Source of the DNA: Rhodococcus sp. SBT000017
GTDB lineage: Bacteria > Actinomycetota > Actinomycetes > Mycobacteriales > Mycobacteriaceae
Assembly (NCBI RefSeq): GCF_003688915.1
Contig: NZ_REFU01000002.1
Location: forward strand, 558,001 to 622,000
Reading direction: 5' to 3'
DNA length: 64,000 nucleotides
Shown piece by piece: positions 43,982 to 57,430 of this stretch. Below the pieces are notes generated by a model, which had not been told where the DNA came from, did no database searches, and saw only the letters and a list, made by a program, of their open reading frames with translations. Every line of letters starts with the position of its first letter. Position 1 is the stretch's first letter. Position numbers and translations under genes: made by a program.

Positions 43982-45595
43982 TCAACCGAGCTGAATATCG
44001 GGGCGGCCTTCGGGGACGGTGACGGTCGCGGCTGTGCGCACCGCCTTGCCGGGCGTCGACACCGCATCGAGAACCCTTACCTCCGAATGCCATTCGGTGT
44101 TAGTCAGCGTGCTGCGGAGATAGCCGCGCCGAGCGTTGCCGTACTTGACGTGCGGTGAGGCTTCGGCGATGGCCGCACCGGCGGTGTCGACGTCGGCACC
44201 GTCCTTGCCCGACGCGATCGAGGTGGTCGCGATCTCCACGCCTTGGATCGGCGACGCCTGATCCTGGTAGTCGCGGCGTAGTTCGGAGACGATCGTGCGA
44301 TGGATGTCGCCGACGATCGACGCGACGTTCTTCGTGCCACGATCCCTGGCCCCGTCCAGAATTCGGTGCCGAGACGCCTCGTAGCCGCTCCACGGGTCCA
44401 TCCCGACCTTGCGATCGCTGCCGAGCCCACGGGCCAAGTCCGAGATGACCGTCTGGTGCGCCAAGAAGTTCCACGTCGACGATGATGCGAACCCGTCGAG
44501 TATCCACTTCTCCTGCGCCGCACCGGTGATCGTGCGCGACGGATCAGCCGTCTCGGCGTCCTGGGCATGCTCGCCGTCCCCGTGCGCCTGATCGCTGCGG
44601 TACTGCCGCGTGTCCAGTACCGAGAAGTCCACCAGATCGCCGAACGAGAACCGGCGATAGACCGTCATGTCCGGTCCGACGGGCTTCAGATTCGCACGAA
44701 CCGGCGTGTTCTCCCACCACGCCTTGAACGCATCGGCTCTGCGCAACAGGAACTCTCGCGGGTCGTCATCGTCCTGACTGATCTGCGAGGCCCAGTTGTT
44801 GTCCACCTCGTGATCGTCGAACGTCGAGACGAACGGTGCCGACGCATGGGCCGCAGCGAGATTCTCGTCCGCCTTGTACAGCGCATATCGGTCTCGATAG
44901 TCGCTGAGCACCATGGTTTCTCGGGCAGCCGATTCGTTGCGTGGCTCGCCCTGCCTCGCACCCTCGTCCTTGATCGCGTACTCGTAGATGTAGTCGCCCA
45001 GAAAGAACACCACATCGAGATTCGACGCCGCCAAGTCCTGGTACGCGCCGAAGTAGCCGTCCTCCCACTTCTGGCACGACGCCCAGGCGAAATCGAGCTT
45101 GCTGAGCGGCTGGCCCAGTGCCGGTGCAGTTTTGGTGCGGCCGACCGGACTGGCATGTGGTCCGACGAGGAACCGATAGAAATATTCGCGAGCCGGCTCG
45201 AGCCCTCGGACGTCGACGTGAATCGACCAGCCGTCGAACTCGGTCGCCAGCTCGATACCTTCGCGGGTGATGCTCGCGAATCGCTCGTCCGCCGAGATCT
45301 GCCACCGTACCGGCACCACTCCGGGAGTCATCCCGCCCAGTGGCGCAAAGGGATCGGTGGCGAGCCTGGTCCACAGCACGACCGAATCGGGCAGTGGGTC
45401 ACCGGATGCCACGCCGAGACGGAACGGATAGTCGGGAGTCACCACGGACTGTGCGTTCGCCGTCGTTCCCGCGAGTCCCGGAGTGAACGCCAGCGCCCCC
45501 ACCAGCGCACTCCAGGTCAGGAACTGTCGACGCGTGGCCCCCGCCCGCAAGGAGATGTCCTGCCCGATCCGTATCTCGTTACCCCGTCTCACCAT
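43982..45595 (-). CDS. phoD: secreted alkaline phosphatase D
   Basis: 537 residues. A Tat signal (ATRRQFLTWSALVGAL) is followed by a fibronectin-like N-terminal domain and the PhoD metallophosphatase core. The motifs are LGVASGDP, WASCQKWEDG, VVFFLGDYIYEY (metal ligands), STFDDHEVDNNW and IVGDIH. It releases phosphate from phosphodiesters and monoesters outside the cell, using Ca and Fe. Start is ATG 45595. It is usually induced by phosphate starvation; I did not find a clear PhoP box. Confidence 0.93.
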   Translation of the reverse strand: MVRRGNEIRIGQDISLRAGATRRQFLTWSALVGALAFTPGLAGTTANAQSVVTPDYPFRLGVASGDPLPDSVVLWTRLATDPFAPLGGMTPGVVPVRWQISADERFASITREGIELATEFDGWSIHVDVRGLEPAREYFYRFLVGPHASPVGRTKTAPALGQPLSKLDFAWASCQKWEDGYFGAYQDLAASNLDVVFFLGDYIYEYAIKDEGARQGEPRNESAARETMVLSDYRDRYALYKADENLAAAHASAPFVSTFDDHEVDNNWASQISQDDDDPREFLLRRADAFKAWWENTPVRANLKPVGPDMTVYRRFSFGDLVDFSVLDTRQYRSDQAHGDGEHAQDAETADPSRTITGAAQEKWILDGFASSSTWNFLAHQTVISDLARGLGSDRKVGMDPWSGYEASRHRILDGARDRGTKNVASIVGDIHRTIVSELRRDYQDQASPIQGVEIATTSIASGKDGADVDTAGAAIAEASPHVKYGNARRGYLRSTLTNTEWHSEVRVLDAVSTPGKAVRTAATVTVPEGRPDIQLG

Positions 45596-45677
45596 TATTC
45601 GAGGCTCTCGCGCCCGGGAGAACTGTGCCCATAATCGGGTCTACCGCGAAGTGAACACGACGTTTCGAATCGATTCA

Positions 45678-45694
45678 GGACCGAATATGTCCGC
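45678..45694. promoter_or_regulatory. 17-mer shared with the dyad at 40450-40470
   Basis: GGACCGAATATGTCCGC is identical to the sequence upstream of the VOC gene at 40491, again just before a VOC gene. Here the arms GGAC / GTCC are shorter. The ATG within it (45687) is in frame with the VOC gene and could be its true start. Confidence 0.5.
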
Positions 45695-45716
45695 GATCTC
45701 GGCAACACTCGAGCGC

Positions 45717-46136
45717 ATGACGAACACCGACCGCACAGGCTCCCAAATCGACCAACTCAACATCGGCGTCGCCGATCTCGGTGCCAGCGCCGAGTTCTAC
45801 GGTGCTGTCCTGGAACCGCTGGGGATCACCGAAATCATGCGGGTACCGCACACCCCCGAGGCGAACCAGCTCGCGATGATCGCGTTCGGTTGGGCGCAGG
45901 TGAAGCCCTTCTTCTGGATAGTCGACGCCCCGGGTTCGGCCATCGGTCCGCACACCCATCTCGCCTTCAGCGCCGCGGATCGCGCGACGGTCGATGCCTT
46001 CCACGCCGCAGCACTGTCGGCAGGAGCAGTCGAGCTCCGGCCGCCGGGACTGCAGCCGGAATACCACGCCACGTACTACGGATCATTCGTGCGCGACCTC
46101 AACGGCATCGACCTCGAGGCCGTCTGCCATCACTGA
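45717..46136 (+). CDS. VOC-family (glyoxalase-like) protein
   Basis: 139 residues from ATG 45717. VOC fold: QLNIGVADLGASAEFYGAVLEPLG for the first module and HATYYGSFVRDLNGIDLEAVCHH, with the final metal-ligand Glu, for the second. The G.AVLEPLGI and HTHLAFSAADRATVDAFH features are common in bacterial VOC proteins of the lactoylglutathione-lyase-like group. An ATG at 45687 would add ten residues (MSAISATLER) and start inside the shared 17-mer. It is convergent with soxR. Confidence 0.82.
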   Translation: MTNTDRTGSQIDQLNIGVADLGASAEFYGAVLEPLGITEIMRVPHTPEANQLAMIAFGWAQVKPFFWIVDAPGSAIGPHTHLAFSAADRATVDAFHAAALSAGAVELRPPGLQPEYHATYYGSFVRDLNGIDLEAVCHH

Positions 46137-46203
46137 CGATCGACAGCATCCGCGAAGGGGACCGGTCAGCTGCTGCCGAACATCGGAGGCAGGGTGGGGC
46201 GCT

Positions 46204-46644
46204 TCAGATCAGCCGCGCCCCCGGCCCCGCCTTGCCCAGCTCGTCGCCGGGATTGAGCAGGGTGCACTTGTTCAGCGAGAGGCAGCCACAGCCGATGCAC
46301 CCGGTCAGTTCCTGTTGCATTCGCGCAATCGACTGCTTTCGATCCTCCAACCTCTGGTTCCAGGCGGACGAGATCTTGGCCCAGTCACGCTTGTTCGGGG
46401 TGCGACCCGACGGCAACGACGCGAAGACCTCGGCCACCTCCGCCAGTGGGATCCCGAACCGCACCGCCACCTGAATCAGCGAAATTCTCCTGATGGCGTG
46501 ACGTGGAAACTTGCGTACGTTTCCGGCCGTCCGCTCGGCAGGAACGAGCCCGAGGGTCTCGTAGTACCGGACCGCCGACACTGCGGCACCGGTTCTGGCC
46601 GCAACCTCACCGATGGACAACAGCTCGTCGCTTTTGCGGATCAT
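46204..46644 (-). CDS. soxR: redox-sensing regulator SoxR
   Basis: 146 residues, MerR family. The winged helix is LLSIGEVAARTGAAVSAVRY, the dimerisation helix follows, and the [2Fe-2S] cluster motif C-x2-C-x-C-x5-C is intact (CIGCGCLSLNKC). SoxR is activated when the cluster is oxidised by redox-cycling compounds and remodels its box DNA. I chose ATG 46644, which has a GGAGG site; longer starts would run over the box. It is divergent from the MFS gene, its likely target, as seen for SoxR in actinobacteria that have no SoxS. Confidence 0.95.
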   Translation of the reverse strand: MIRKSDELLSIGEVAARTGAAVSAVRYYETLGLVPAERTAGNVRKFPRHAIRRISLIQVAVRFGIPLAEVAEVFASLPSGRTPNKRDWAKISSAWNQRLEDRKQSIARMQQELTGCIGCGCLSLNKCTLLNPGDELGKAGPGARLI

Positions 46645-46673
46645 TTTGCCTCCCAACCGGTGAACGGATTTGA

Positions 46674-46691
46674 CCTGAAGTGCACTCGAGA
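46674..46691. promoter_or_regulatory. SoxR box
   Basis: CCTGAAGTGCACTCGAGA matches the SoxR dyad CCTCAAGTTAACTTGAGG at 13 of 18 positions, with the AAGT and ACT core arms kept. It lies midway in the 64-nt gap between soxR and the divergent MFS gene. Confidence 0.65.
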
Positions 46692-46708
46692 TCCTAACCT
46701 TCGTCATC

Positions 46709-48094
46709 ATGCACCCCTCCACCGAACCCACGACCGGAACCTGGCGACAGCTGCTCAGCACCCGCTACCTCGGCACCGCAACCGTCCTCGCGGGCGGCGT
46801 AGCGCTGTACGCCACCAACGTCTACCTCACCACCAGCCTGCTCCCCACTGCCATCGACCAGATCGGCGGCCAGCGCTACTACGCCTGGACGGCAACGGTT
46901 TTCCTCATTGCGTCCGTCATCTCCTCGATGCTGGTCAGCAACATCCTCGCCGCCCGCGGACCACGAGGCGCCTACCTGATCGGCCTGACCATCTTCGCTC
47001 TCGGAACCGTCGTGTGCGCGCTGAGCTCCACGATGGAACTGCTGCTGGTGGGCCGAACGATCCAGGGTGCAGGAGGCGGCCTCCTGGCAGGACTCGGCTA
47101 CGCCGTCATCAATGCAGCTCTGCCACAACACCTCTGGACTCGCGGCGCTGCACTGGTCTCGGCCATGTGGGGCGTCGGAACGTTCGCGGGCCCGGCCATC
47201 GGCGGCATCTTCGCTCAATTCGGAGCGTGGCGAATGGCGTTCGGTGTGCTCGTGGTCGCAGCTCTGGCCGTCGCCGCCCTGGTCCCCAAAGCACTCCCGG
47301 CCCGCACGAACGAGACCACCGAGACGAGCCCGGTGCCCACCCTGTCGCTGACCTTGCTCACCACAGCTGCACTGCTGGTCAGCGCGGCCGGAGTGATGTC
47401 CAACCTCGCGACCACCGCAGTGATGGTCCTGGCCGGCGTGCTGCTCCTGGTCGCCTTCGTGGCCGCAGACCGTCGCGCGCCCCACGGCGTGCTTCCGCCG
47501 TCTACATTCAGCGCATCGTCCCTGAAGTGGGTGTACCTGACCATCGTCGTCCTCGCCGTCGCCTCGACGGTGGAGACGTTCATTCCGCTGTTCGGCCAAC
47601 GACTGGCAGGCTTGGCACCGTTGGCCGCCGGATTCCTCGGAGCTGCGCTGGCATTGGGCTGGACTCTCGGCGAGATACCCAGCGCACCGGCCACAGCACC
47701 ACACGTCGTACGACGCATCGTCATCGGTGGACCAATCCTCGTTGCCGCCGGATTGTGCACCATGGCAGCACTTCTCACCGATCGGGCGGGTGCAGGTGCG
47801 ATCGCGGTGTGGGTGGTGGGTCTGATCGTCGCGGGTGTCGGAATAGGCATCGCGTGGCCGCACCTGGCGGTCGGAGCCATGACCTCGGTTGCCGAACCGG
47901 GAGAAGGCGCACGAGCCTCCGCCGCCATCAACACCGTCCAACTGATCGCCAACGCCTTCGGCGCAGCCCTCGCGGGTGTGCTGGTGAACCTCGGCGAACC
48001 ATCGACGCTGCGATCGGCTCAGTTGCTGCTGTTCACTTTCGCCGCGCTGGCTTTGATCGGGGTGACAGCGGCGGCGCGATCGCAGCGGACGTAG
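46709..48094 (+). CDS. MFS transporter, likely SoxR-controlled exporter
   Basis: 461 residues, up to 14 spans, DHA2-like. Features: YATNVYLTTSLLPTAIDQIG in span 1, motif A-like VSNILAARGPRGAYL, LVGRTIQGAGGGLLAGLGYA and the antiporter motif GVGTFAGPAIGGIFAQFG. Its start lies 18 nt from the SoxR box. SoxR regulons in actinobacteria often consist of exporters and oxidoreductases for redox-active antibiotics, which would be its likely cargo. Confidence 0.88.
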   Translation: MHPSTEPTTGTWRQLLSTRYLGTATVLAGGVALYATNVYLTTSLLPTAIDQIGGQRYYAWTATVFLIASVISSMLVSNILAARGPRGAYLIGLTIFALGTVVCALSSTMELLLVGRTIQGAGGGLLAGLGYAVINAALPQHLWTRGAALVSAMWGVGTFAGPAIGGIFAQFGAWRMAFGVLVVAALAVAALVPKALPARTNETTETSPVPTLSLTLLTTAALLVSAAGVMSNLATTAVMVLAGVLLLVAFVAADRRAPHGVLPPSTFSASSLKWVYLTIVVLAVASTVETFIPLFGQRLAGLAPLAAGFLGAALALGWTLGEIPSAPATAPHVVRRIVIGGPILVAAGLCTMAALLTDRAGAGAIAVWVVGLIVAGVGIGIAWPHLAVGAMTSVAEPGEGARASAAINTVQLIANAFGAALAGVLVNLGEPSTLRSAQLLLFTFAALALIGVTAAARSQRT

Positions 48095-48200
48095 GTTCGG
48101 GAGCTGTCCGGCGAGCCGGTTCAGGCGTGCGGGTATCGAAAACACCCCCGGGACGAACCAGCTCGCCATGACCACCCGTTGTCACGCGAGGTGAAGGTTG

Positions 48201-48695
48201 TCACTGCGGCCGAGGCAGTGTCCCATTGGTTCGCACATGATCGCGTAGACGCGTGAGGATCGACTCCAGAACGGGGATCTCCTCGGGTACGAGCCCGTCG
48301 AAGAACAATCGACGCACCACATCGACATGACCCGCGGCAGCTCCGTCCAGAGCCGCCCTGCCTGCACCGGTGAGAACCGCATCCGTGGCGCGCCCGTCGG
48401 TGGTCGAGACCGCGCGATCGGTGAGCCCCCGTGCGCACATCCGAGCAAGATGGTGCGAGGCCCTGCTGCGCTCCCAGCCGATCTCGGCTGCCAGGTCGGT
48501 CACCCGGCGACGGCCGTCGGGACTGTCCGCGAGCGCAACGAGCACCGAGTAGTCGGCCAAGGAGAGACCGTGGTCCTCGGTCAGCTGCCGGTTCATCTCG
48601 AACGTCATCTGCAGCGACAACCCCATGTAGGCGCGCCAAGCCGACTCCTGAACCGGCGTCAGCCACGGGCCGCCTTCGGGGTTATTAGGTGACAT
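48201..48695 (-). CDS. MarR-family regulator
   Basis: 164 residues. The winged helix is LSLADYSVLVALADSPDGRR followed by RVTDLAAEIGWERSRASHHL and the wing ARGLTDRAVSTTDGRATDAVLT. The dimerisation helices are at the two ends. It is divergent from a SnoaL-like gene, and the 12-bp palindrome at its own start is a likely operator. The start is ATG 48695. Confidence 0.9.
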   Translation of the reverse strand: MSPNNPEGGPWLTPVQESAWRAYMGLSLQMTFEMNRQLTEDHGLSLADYSVLVALADSPDGRRRVTDLAAEIGWERSRASHHLARMCARGLTDRAVSTTDGRATDAVLTGAGRAALDGAAAGHVDVVRRLFFDGLVPEEIPVLESILTRLRDHVRTNGTLPRPQ

Positions 48696-48700
48696 GTCAC
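48689..48700. promoter_or_regulatory. MarR-type palindrome over the MarR start
   Basis: GTGACATGTCAC is a perfect 12-bp palindrome that contains the minus-strand ATG of the MarR gene. Binding there would block its own transcription and possibly the divergent SnoaL-like gene 72 nt away. Confidence 0.5.
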
Positions 48701-48771
48701 GTTCTTTCTGAGATGCTGGGAGCCGGGGCGTTGTTACACCGAACCCCGACCACCAACCTTAGGGGCCCACC

Positions 48772-49134
48772 ATGGACAGCACTTCTCACGCCGAGTTGGT
48801 ACGTCGCAACGTAGTCGAGGTATTCAACGCAACCGACGCCGACCGACGACGCGAGCTGATCGAAGCCATGTACCACCCGGACGCGGTGTTCTACGACGCC
48901 GAGAACACCGCGACCGGACGCGACGCCGTCATCGATGCGATCGCCGCACTCCTCGCGGACTCCGCCGGCCTGTCCTTCTCCGTCACCGTCGAACCCGCCG
49001 TGCTGGGCGACGTCGCACGCATCTCCTGGGCACTCTCGCCGCCCGACGCCCCAGCGGTCGTCACCGGCCAGGACTTCGCCGTCGTCAAGGACGGCACGAT
49101 CGCCGAGTTGTACACGTTCGTCGATCGGAAATAG
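48772..49134 (+). CDS. SnoaL-like / NTF2-fold protein
   Basis: 120 residues of a cone-shaped NTF2 fold: LVRRNVVEVFNATDADRRRE, LIEAMYHPDAVFYDAENTATG and VTGQDFAVVKDGTIAELYTF. The family includes polyketide cyclases, isomerases and dehydratases that act on small polar or aromatic ligands; this one is unassigned. It is divergent from the MarR gene, which may control it. Confidence 0.85.
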   Translation: MDSTSHAELVRRNVVEVFNATDADRRRELIEAMYHPDAVFYDAENTATGRDAVIDAIAALLADSAGLSFSVTVEPAVLGDVARISWALSPPDAPAVVTGQDFAVVKDGTIAELYTFVDRK

Positions 49135-49147
49135 CCAGGCCGATCCG

Positions 49148-49537
49148 TCAGGCCTGAACCACCCACACCGAATTGTCGTCGGGATCTCGCAGTACGAACA
49201 TGGGCGGCGCACCGTCCTCTGTCCCGGAAATTGCGTCCATGTCGACACCGCCGATCGCGGCCAGTCGCGCGTGTTCCGCCTCGACGTCGGGAGTTTCGAC
49301 ACCGATCGAGGACCCGCCGGGCGAGTCACCCATCGGCGGATTCAGGGCGAGCCGTGCCGTCGAACCGGGCGGTGCCACCTCGACCCACCGATACTCGCCC
49401 TCGGGGCCGAAACGCGTGTCGTCGCGTAGCTCGAAGCCGAGTACACGCGAATAGAACTCGAGAGCCGCGTCCTGGTCTGAGACGGTGAACATGGCCACGC
49501 CGATGTTCACGATGGTGCTGGATTTTGGGTTGGTCAT
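49148..49537 (-). CDS. VOC-family (glyoxalase-like) protein
   Basis: 129 residues with VOC motifs: IGVAMFTVSDQDAALEFYSR followed by VLGFELRDD, GEYRWVEVAPPGSTARLAL and PPMFVLRDPDDNSVWVVQA. It resembles bleomycin-resistance-like and glyoxalase-like proteins common in actinobacteria; the substrate is unknown. It is convergent with the SnoaL-like gene (13-nt gap) and lies downstream of the rpoC terminator. Confidence 0.87.
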   Translation of the reverse strand: MTNPKSSTIVNIGVAMFTVSDQDAALEFYSRVLGFELRDDTRFGPEGEYRWVEVAPPGSTARLALNPPMGDSPGGSSIGVETPDVEAEHARLAAIGGVDMDAISGTEDGAPPMFVLRDPDDNSVWVVQA

Positions 49538-49588
49538 ACCGTTACTGACCCGAGTGATACGGAAAACTCACCGCGCACCCCAGACACG

Positions 49589-49628
49589 ACAGAGCCCCGC
49601 ACCGACCGGAGTCGATGCGGGGCTCTGT
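49589..49628 (-). terminator. rpoBC terminator
   Basis: A 13-bp perfect stem, ACAGAGCCCCGCA / TGCGGGGCTCTGT, with a 14-nt loop lies 75 nt after the rpoC stop. The flanks ACAC / GTGT can extend it. No T-run follows, which is usual in actinobacteria. Confidence 0.8.
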
Positions 49629-49646
49629 GTGTCGAGCTCTGCCGTC

Positions 49647-49686
49647 GTGAGCGGAAATTCGTAGTGGACTACGAGGTTCCGCTCAC
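49647..49686. repeat. long REP-like hairpin after rpoC
   Basis: GTGAGCGGAA / TTCCGCTCAC (10-bp arms) encloses CGTAG-tgga-CTACG, with symmetrical 3-nt internal loops (ATT / AGG). It lies just after the rpoC stop, before the terminator. The form suggests a dispersed palindromic element or an mRNA 3'-end stabiliser. Confidence 0.5.
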
Positions 49687-49702
49687 GTGCGACGGAGTCG
49701 CT

Positions 49703-53659
<3,957 letters not shown>

Positions 53660-53715
53660 GTAACTTCCTTTCCCCGTTATGGGTGTTGTGCTGGAAGAGC
53701 AAATGAGAGAAACGC

Positions 53716-53746
53716 CTGCCGGATCCGCACTGGGCGGATCCGGCAG
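53716..53746 (-). terminator. strong hairpin in the rpoB-rpoC gap
   Basis: CTGCCGGATCCGC-actgg-GCGGATCCGGCAG, a perfect 13-bp stem with a 5-nt loop, starts 10 nt after the rpoB stop. There is no T-run. It may be a partial terminator or processing site that sets the rpoB:rpoC ratio, since rpoC has no obvious strong promoter in the 56 nt that follow. Confidence 0.55.
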
Positions 53747-53755
53747 ACCACAGAA

Positions 53756-56700
53756 CTACTGAGCGAGGTCGTCGACCGTGGCAGCTTCGTTGCGGGAGAG
53801 GTTGATTCCCAGGTTGGCTGCGGCACGCTCGAGGTCTTCGTCGTCACCGTCGGCCATCGTGATGGCTGCGCCGTCCGAGGACAGCACCTCCACGTTGAGG
53901 CACAGCGACTGGAGCTCCTTGAGGAGCACCTTGAAGGACTCGGGGATACCCGGCTCCGGGATGTTCTCGCCCTTGACGATCGCTTCGTACACCTTCACGC
54001 GGCCGACAACGTCGTCCGACTTGATGGTGAGAAGCTCCTGCAGCGTGTACGCGGCACCGTAGGCCTGCATGGCCCAGCACTCCATCTCACCGAAGCGCTG
54101 TCCACCGAACTGCGCCTTACCGCCGAGGGGCTGCTGCGTGATCATCGAGTACGGCCCGGTCGAACGAGCGTGGATCTTGTCGTCGACCAAGTGGTGCAGC
54201 TTGATGATGTACATGTAGCCCACCGACACCGGGTACGGGAACGGCTCGCCGGAGCGGCCGTCGAACAACGTGGCCTTTCCGTCGGAGCCGACCATCTGCT
54301 CGCCGTCGCGGTTGGGAATCGTGCTCTCCAGCAGGCCGGCGAGCTGATTCTCCTTGGCACCGTCGAACACCGGGGTGGCGATGTTGCTGTCGGCCGGAGC
54401 CGCCAGCATCTCCTCGGGCAGACGCTCGGCCCAATCGGGCTTGCTGCCGTCCGCGGCGATCTGCACGTTCCAACCGGTCTTGCCGATCCAACCCAGGTGG
54501 GTTTCGAGGACCTGCCCGATGTTCATACGACGCGGAACACCGTGGGTGTTGAGGATGATGTCGATCGGGGTGCCGTCGGGCAGGAACGGCATGTCCTCCT
54601 GCGGGAGGATCTTGCCGATGACGCCCTTGTTGCCGTGGCGGCCGGCGAGCTTGTCGCCGTCCTGGATCTTGCGCTTCTGAGCCACGTAGACGCGGACCAG
54701 CTCGTTGACGCCGGGAGGCAGATCGTCGTCGTCGTCGCGCGAGAAGACGCGGATGCCGATGACCTTTCCGTTCTCGCCGTGCGGAACCTTGAGCGAGGTG
54801 TCGCGAACTTCGCGAGCCTTCTCACCGAAGATGGCGCGCAGCAGGCGCTCTTCGGGGGTCAGCTCGGTCTCGCCCTTCGGCGTGACCTTTCCGACCAGCA
54901 CGTCGCCGTCACGAACCTCGGCACCGATACGGATGATGCCGCGCTCGTCGAGGTCTGCGAGGACCTCGTCGGAGACGTTCGGGATGTCGCGAGTGATCTC
55001 CTCGGCACCGAGCTTGGTGTCGCGAGCATCGATCTCGTGCTCCTCGATGTGGATCGAGGTGAGAACGTCCTCTTCCACGAGGCGCTGCGACAGGATGATC
55101 GCGTCCTCGTAGTTGTGGCCCTCCCACGGCATGATCGCCAGCAGCAGGTTCTTGCCGAGTGCCATCTCACCGTTCTCGGTGCAGGGGCCGTCGGCGAGGA
55201 CCTGGCCGGTCTCGACGCGCTGTCCCTCGTCCACGATCGGACGCTGGTTGGCGCACGTGCCCTGGTTGGAACGCGCGAACTTGCGCATCCGGTAGGTCTT
55301 GCGCGATCCGTCGTCGGCCATGACCGTGACGTAATCGGCGGAGACCTCTTCGACGACACCGGTCTTCTCGGTGATGACGACGTCACCGGCATCGACAGCT
55401 GCACGCAGCTCCATGCCGGTACCGACGATCGGAGCCTCGCTGCGCACCAGCGGGACGGCCTGACGCTGCATGTTCGCGCCCATCAGGGCACGGTTGGCAT
55501 CGTCGTGCTCGAGGAACGGAATCATCGCGGTCGCGACGGAGACCATCTGTCGCGGCGAGACGTCCATGTAATCGATGTCGTCGGACGAGACGAACTCGAC
55601 CTCTCCACCCTTACGACGGACGAGAATCTTGTCCTCGACGAAGTGACCCGAATCGTCGACCGGAGAGTTCGCCTGCGCGAGCGTGTGGCGATCCTCCTCG
55701 TCGGCGGTCAGGTAATCGACATCGTCGGTGACCTTGCCGTCGACGACCTTGCGGTACGGGGTCTCGATGAAGCCGAACGGGTTGACGCGTGCGTACACCG
55801 AGAGCGATCCGATCAGGCCGATGTTCGGGCCTTCCGGGGTCTCGATGGGGCACATGCGGCCGTAGTGCGACGGGTGAACGTCGCGGACCTCGAGGCCGGC
55901 GCGCTCACGAGAGAGACCGCCGGGTCCCAGTGCCGACAGGCGACGCTTGTGCGTCAGACCCGACAACGGGTTGTTCTGGTCCATGAACTGCGAGAGCTGG
56001 GAGGTTCCGAAGAACTCCTTGATCGCAGCGACGACGGGACGGATGTTGATCAGGGTCTGCGGCGTGATCGCCTCGACGTCCTGAGTCGTCATACGTTCGC
56101 GCACGACGCGCTCCATGCGGGACAGGCCCACGCGGATCTGGTTCTGGATGAGCTCGCCGACGGTACGCAGACGACGGTTGCCGAAGTGGTCGATGTCGTC
56201 GACCTCGACCGGAACCTCGACGCCGTCGGGTGCGGTCATCGAGGTCTCACCTGCGTGCAGACGCACGAGGTACTCGATGGTCGCGACGATGTCTTCCTCG
56301 GTGAGGGTCGACGCCACGATGGGCTCACCCGAGTTGAGGCCGAGCTTCTTGTTGATCTTGTAGCGACCCACGCGAGCGAGGTCGTAGCGCTTGTCCTTGA
56401 AGAACAGGTTCTCCAGCAGGGTCTGCGCCGACTCCTTGGTCGGCGGCTCGCCCGGACGCAGCTTGCGGTAGATGTCGAGGAGCGCCTCGTCGGTACCGGC
56501 GGTGTTGTCCTTCTCCAGGGTGGCCATGAGGATCTCGGAGAAGCCGAAGCGCTCCGTGATCTGCTCGGTGGACCAACCGAGAGCCTTCAGCAGCACCGTG
56601 ACGGGCTGGCGACGCTTGCGGTCGATGCGGACACCGACGGTGTCGCGCTTGTCGACGTCGAACTCGAGCCATGCACCGCGACCGGGGATGACCTTGACGC

Positions 56701-57262
56701 TGTGCAGGTCCTTCTCGGTGGTCTTGTCGATCGAATGATCGAAGTAGACGCCCGGAGAACGCACCAGCTGCGACACCACGACACGCTCGGTGCCGTTGAT
56801 GATGAAGGTGCCCTTGTCGGTCATCATCGGGAAATCACCCATGAAGACCGTCTGGCTCTTGATCTCACCGGTGTTGTTGTTGATGAACTCGGCCGTGACG
56901 AACAGCGGAGCCGCGTACGTCATGTCCTTGTCCTTGCACTCATCGGTCGAGGCCTTGACCTCGTCGAATCGTGGGTCGGAGAAGGAGAGAGACATCGAGC
57001 CCGAGAAGTCCTCGATCGGAGAGAGCTCGGTCAGGATGTCCTCGAGTCCACCGGCGACACTGCTGTCTCCGCGGGCGGCGGCACGGTCACGCCAACTCTG
57101 CGCACCTACCAGCCATTCGAACGAATCCGTCTGTACATCGAGGAGACCGGGTACCTCCAACGGCTCGCGAATGTTCGCGAACGAAACCCTCCTCGGGGCT
57201 CCCGGTGTTCCGACAACTGCCTTGGTCTGGCTAGAGACTGCCAAGATGCGTCCTTCCAGCAC
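53756..57262 (-). CDS. rpoB: RNA polymerase beta subunit
   Basis: 1168 residues, almost identical in layout to M. tuberculosis RpoB. Seen: [20 protein letters not shown] at the start, the rifampicin pocket [20 protein letters not shown] followed by RRLSALG (unaltered Asp, His and Ser positions, predicting a sensitive enzyme), and the C-terminal [19 protein letters not shown]. The GTG start at 57262 encodes [13 protein letters not shown] at 57244 with GGAAGGA just upstream is at the position of the start used for M. tuberculosis rpoB, and is a serious alternative. Confidence 0.98.
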   Translation of the reverse strand: MLEGRILAVSSQTKAVVGTPGAPRRVSFANIREPLEVPGLLDVQTDSFEWLVGAQSWRDRAAARGDSSVAGGLEDILTELSPIEDFSGSMSLSFSDPRFDEVKASTDECKDKDMTYAAPLFVTAEFINNNTGEIKSQTVFMGDFPMMTDKGTFIINGTERVVVSQLVRSPGVYFDHSIDKTTEKDLHSVKVIPGRGAWLEFDVDKRDTVGVRIDRKRRQPVTVLLKALGWSTEQITERFGFSEILMATLEKDNTAGTDEALLDIYRKLRPGEPPTKESAQTLLENLFFKDKRYDLARVGRYKINKKLGLNSGEPIVASTLTEEDIVATIEYLVRLHAGETSMTAPDGVEVPVEVDDIDHFGNRRLRTVGELIQNQIRVGLSRMERVVRERMTTQDVEAITPQTLINIRPVVAAIKEFFGTSQLSQFMDQNNPLSGLTHKRRLSALGPGGLSRERAGLEVRDVHPSHYGRMCPIETPEGPNIGLIGSLSVYARVNPFGFIETPYRKVVDGKVTDDVDYLTADEEDRHTLAQANSPVDDSGHFVEDKILVRRKGGEVEFVSSDDIDYMDVSPRQMVSVATAMIPFLEHDDANRALMGANMQRQAVPLVRSEAPIVGTGMELRAAVDAGDVVITEKTGVVEEVSADYVTVMADDGSRKTYRMRKFARSNQGTCANQRPIVDEGQRVETGQVLADGPCTENGEMALGKNLLLAIMPWEGHNYEDAIILSQRLVEEDVLTSIHIEEHEIDARDTKLGAEEITRDIPNVSDEVLADLDERGIIRIGAEVRDGDVLVGKVTPKGETELTPEERLLRAIFGEKAREVRDTSLKVPHGENGKVIGIRVFSRDDDDDLPPGVNELVRVYVAQKRKIQDGDKLAGRHGNKGVIGKILPQEDMPFLPDGTPIDIILNTHGVPRRMNIGQVLETHLGWIGKTGWNVQIAADGSKPDWAERLPEEMLAAPADSNIATPVFDGAKENQLAGLLESTIPNRDGEQMVGSDGKATLFDGRSGEPFPYPVSVGYMYIIKLHHLVDDKIHARSTGPYSMITQQPLGGKAQFGGQRFGEMECWAMQAYGAAYTLQELLTIKSDDVVGRVKVYEAIVKGENIPEPGIPESFKVLLKELQSLCLNVEVLSSDGAAITMADGDDEDLERAAANLGINLSRNEAATVDDLAQ

Positions 57263-57307
57263 CTCACGCGGGTCGCTCGTGCAGTGCGACCGCCGCTGTA
57301 TCTGTTT

Positions 57308-57339
57308 GCTATATGTGGGGCGAATTTCGGCTGGTGCAA
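57308..57339 (-). promoter_or_regulatory. putative proximal rpoB promoter
   Basis: Read on the minus strand, TTGCAC (57334-57339) is followed after 18 nt by CATATA (57310-57315), overlapping TATAGC. This resembles a sigma-A promoter about 50 nt from the rpoB start. Confidence 0.45.
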
Positions 57340-57430
57340 CCAGACCGAATCCCCATCACAGCGGCCCGAAAACGTGCTTTCGGGTAACAGCGATCGAGAG
57401 GTGGACAGGAGGCAGCCAGCGCAACGTCCA

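Noticed and set aside
45994..48171. A 725-codon open frame overlapping soxR and the MFS gene
   Set aside because: Arg/Pro/His-rich shadow; it would remove the SoxR box and the conserved MFS frame.
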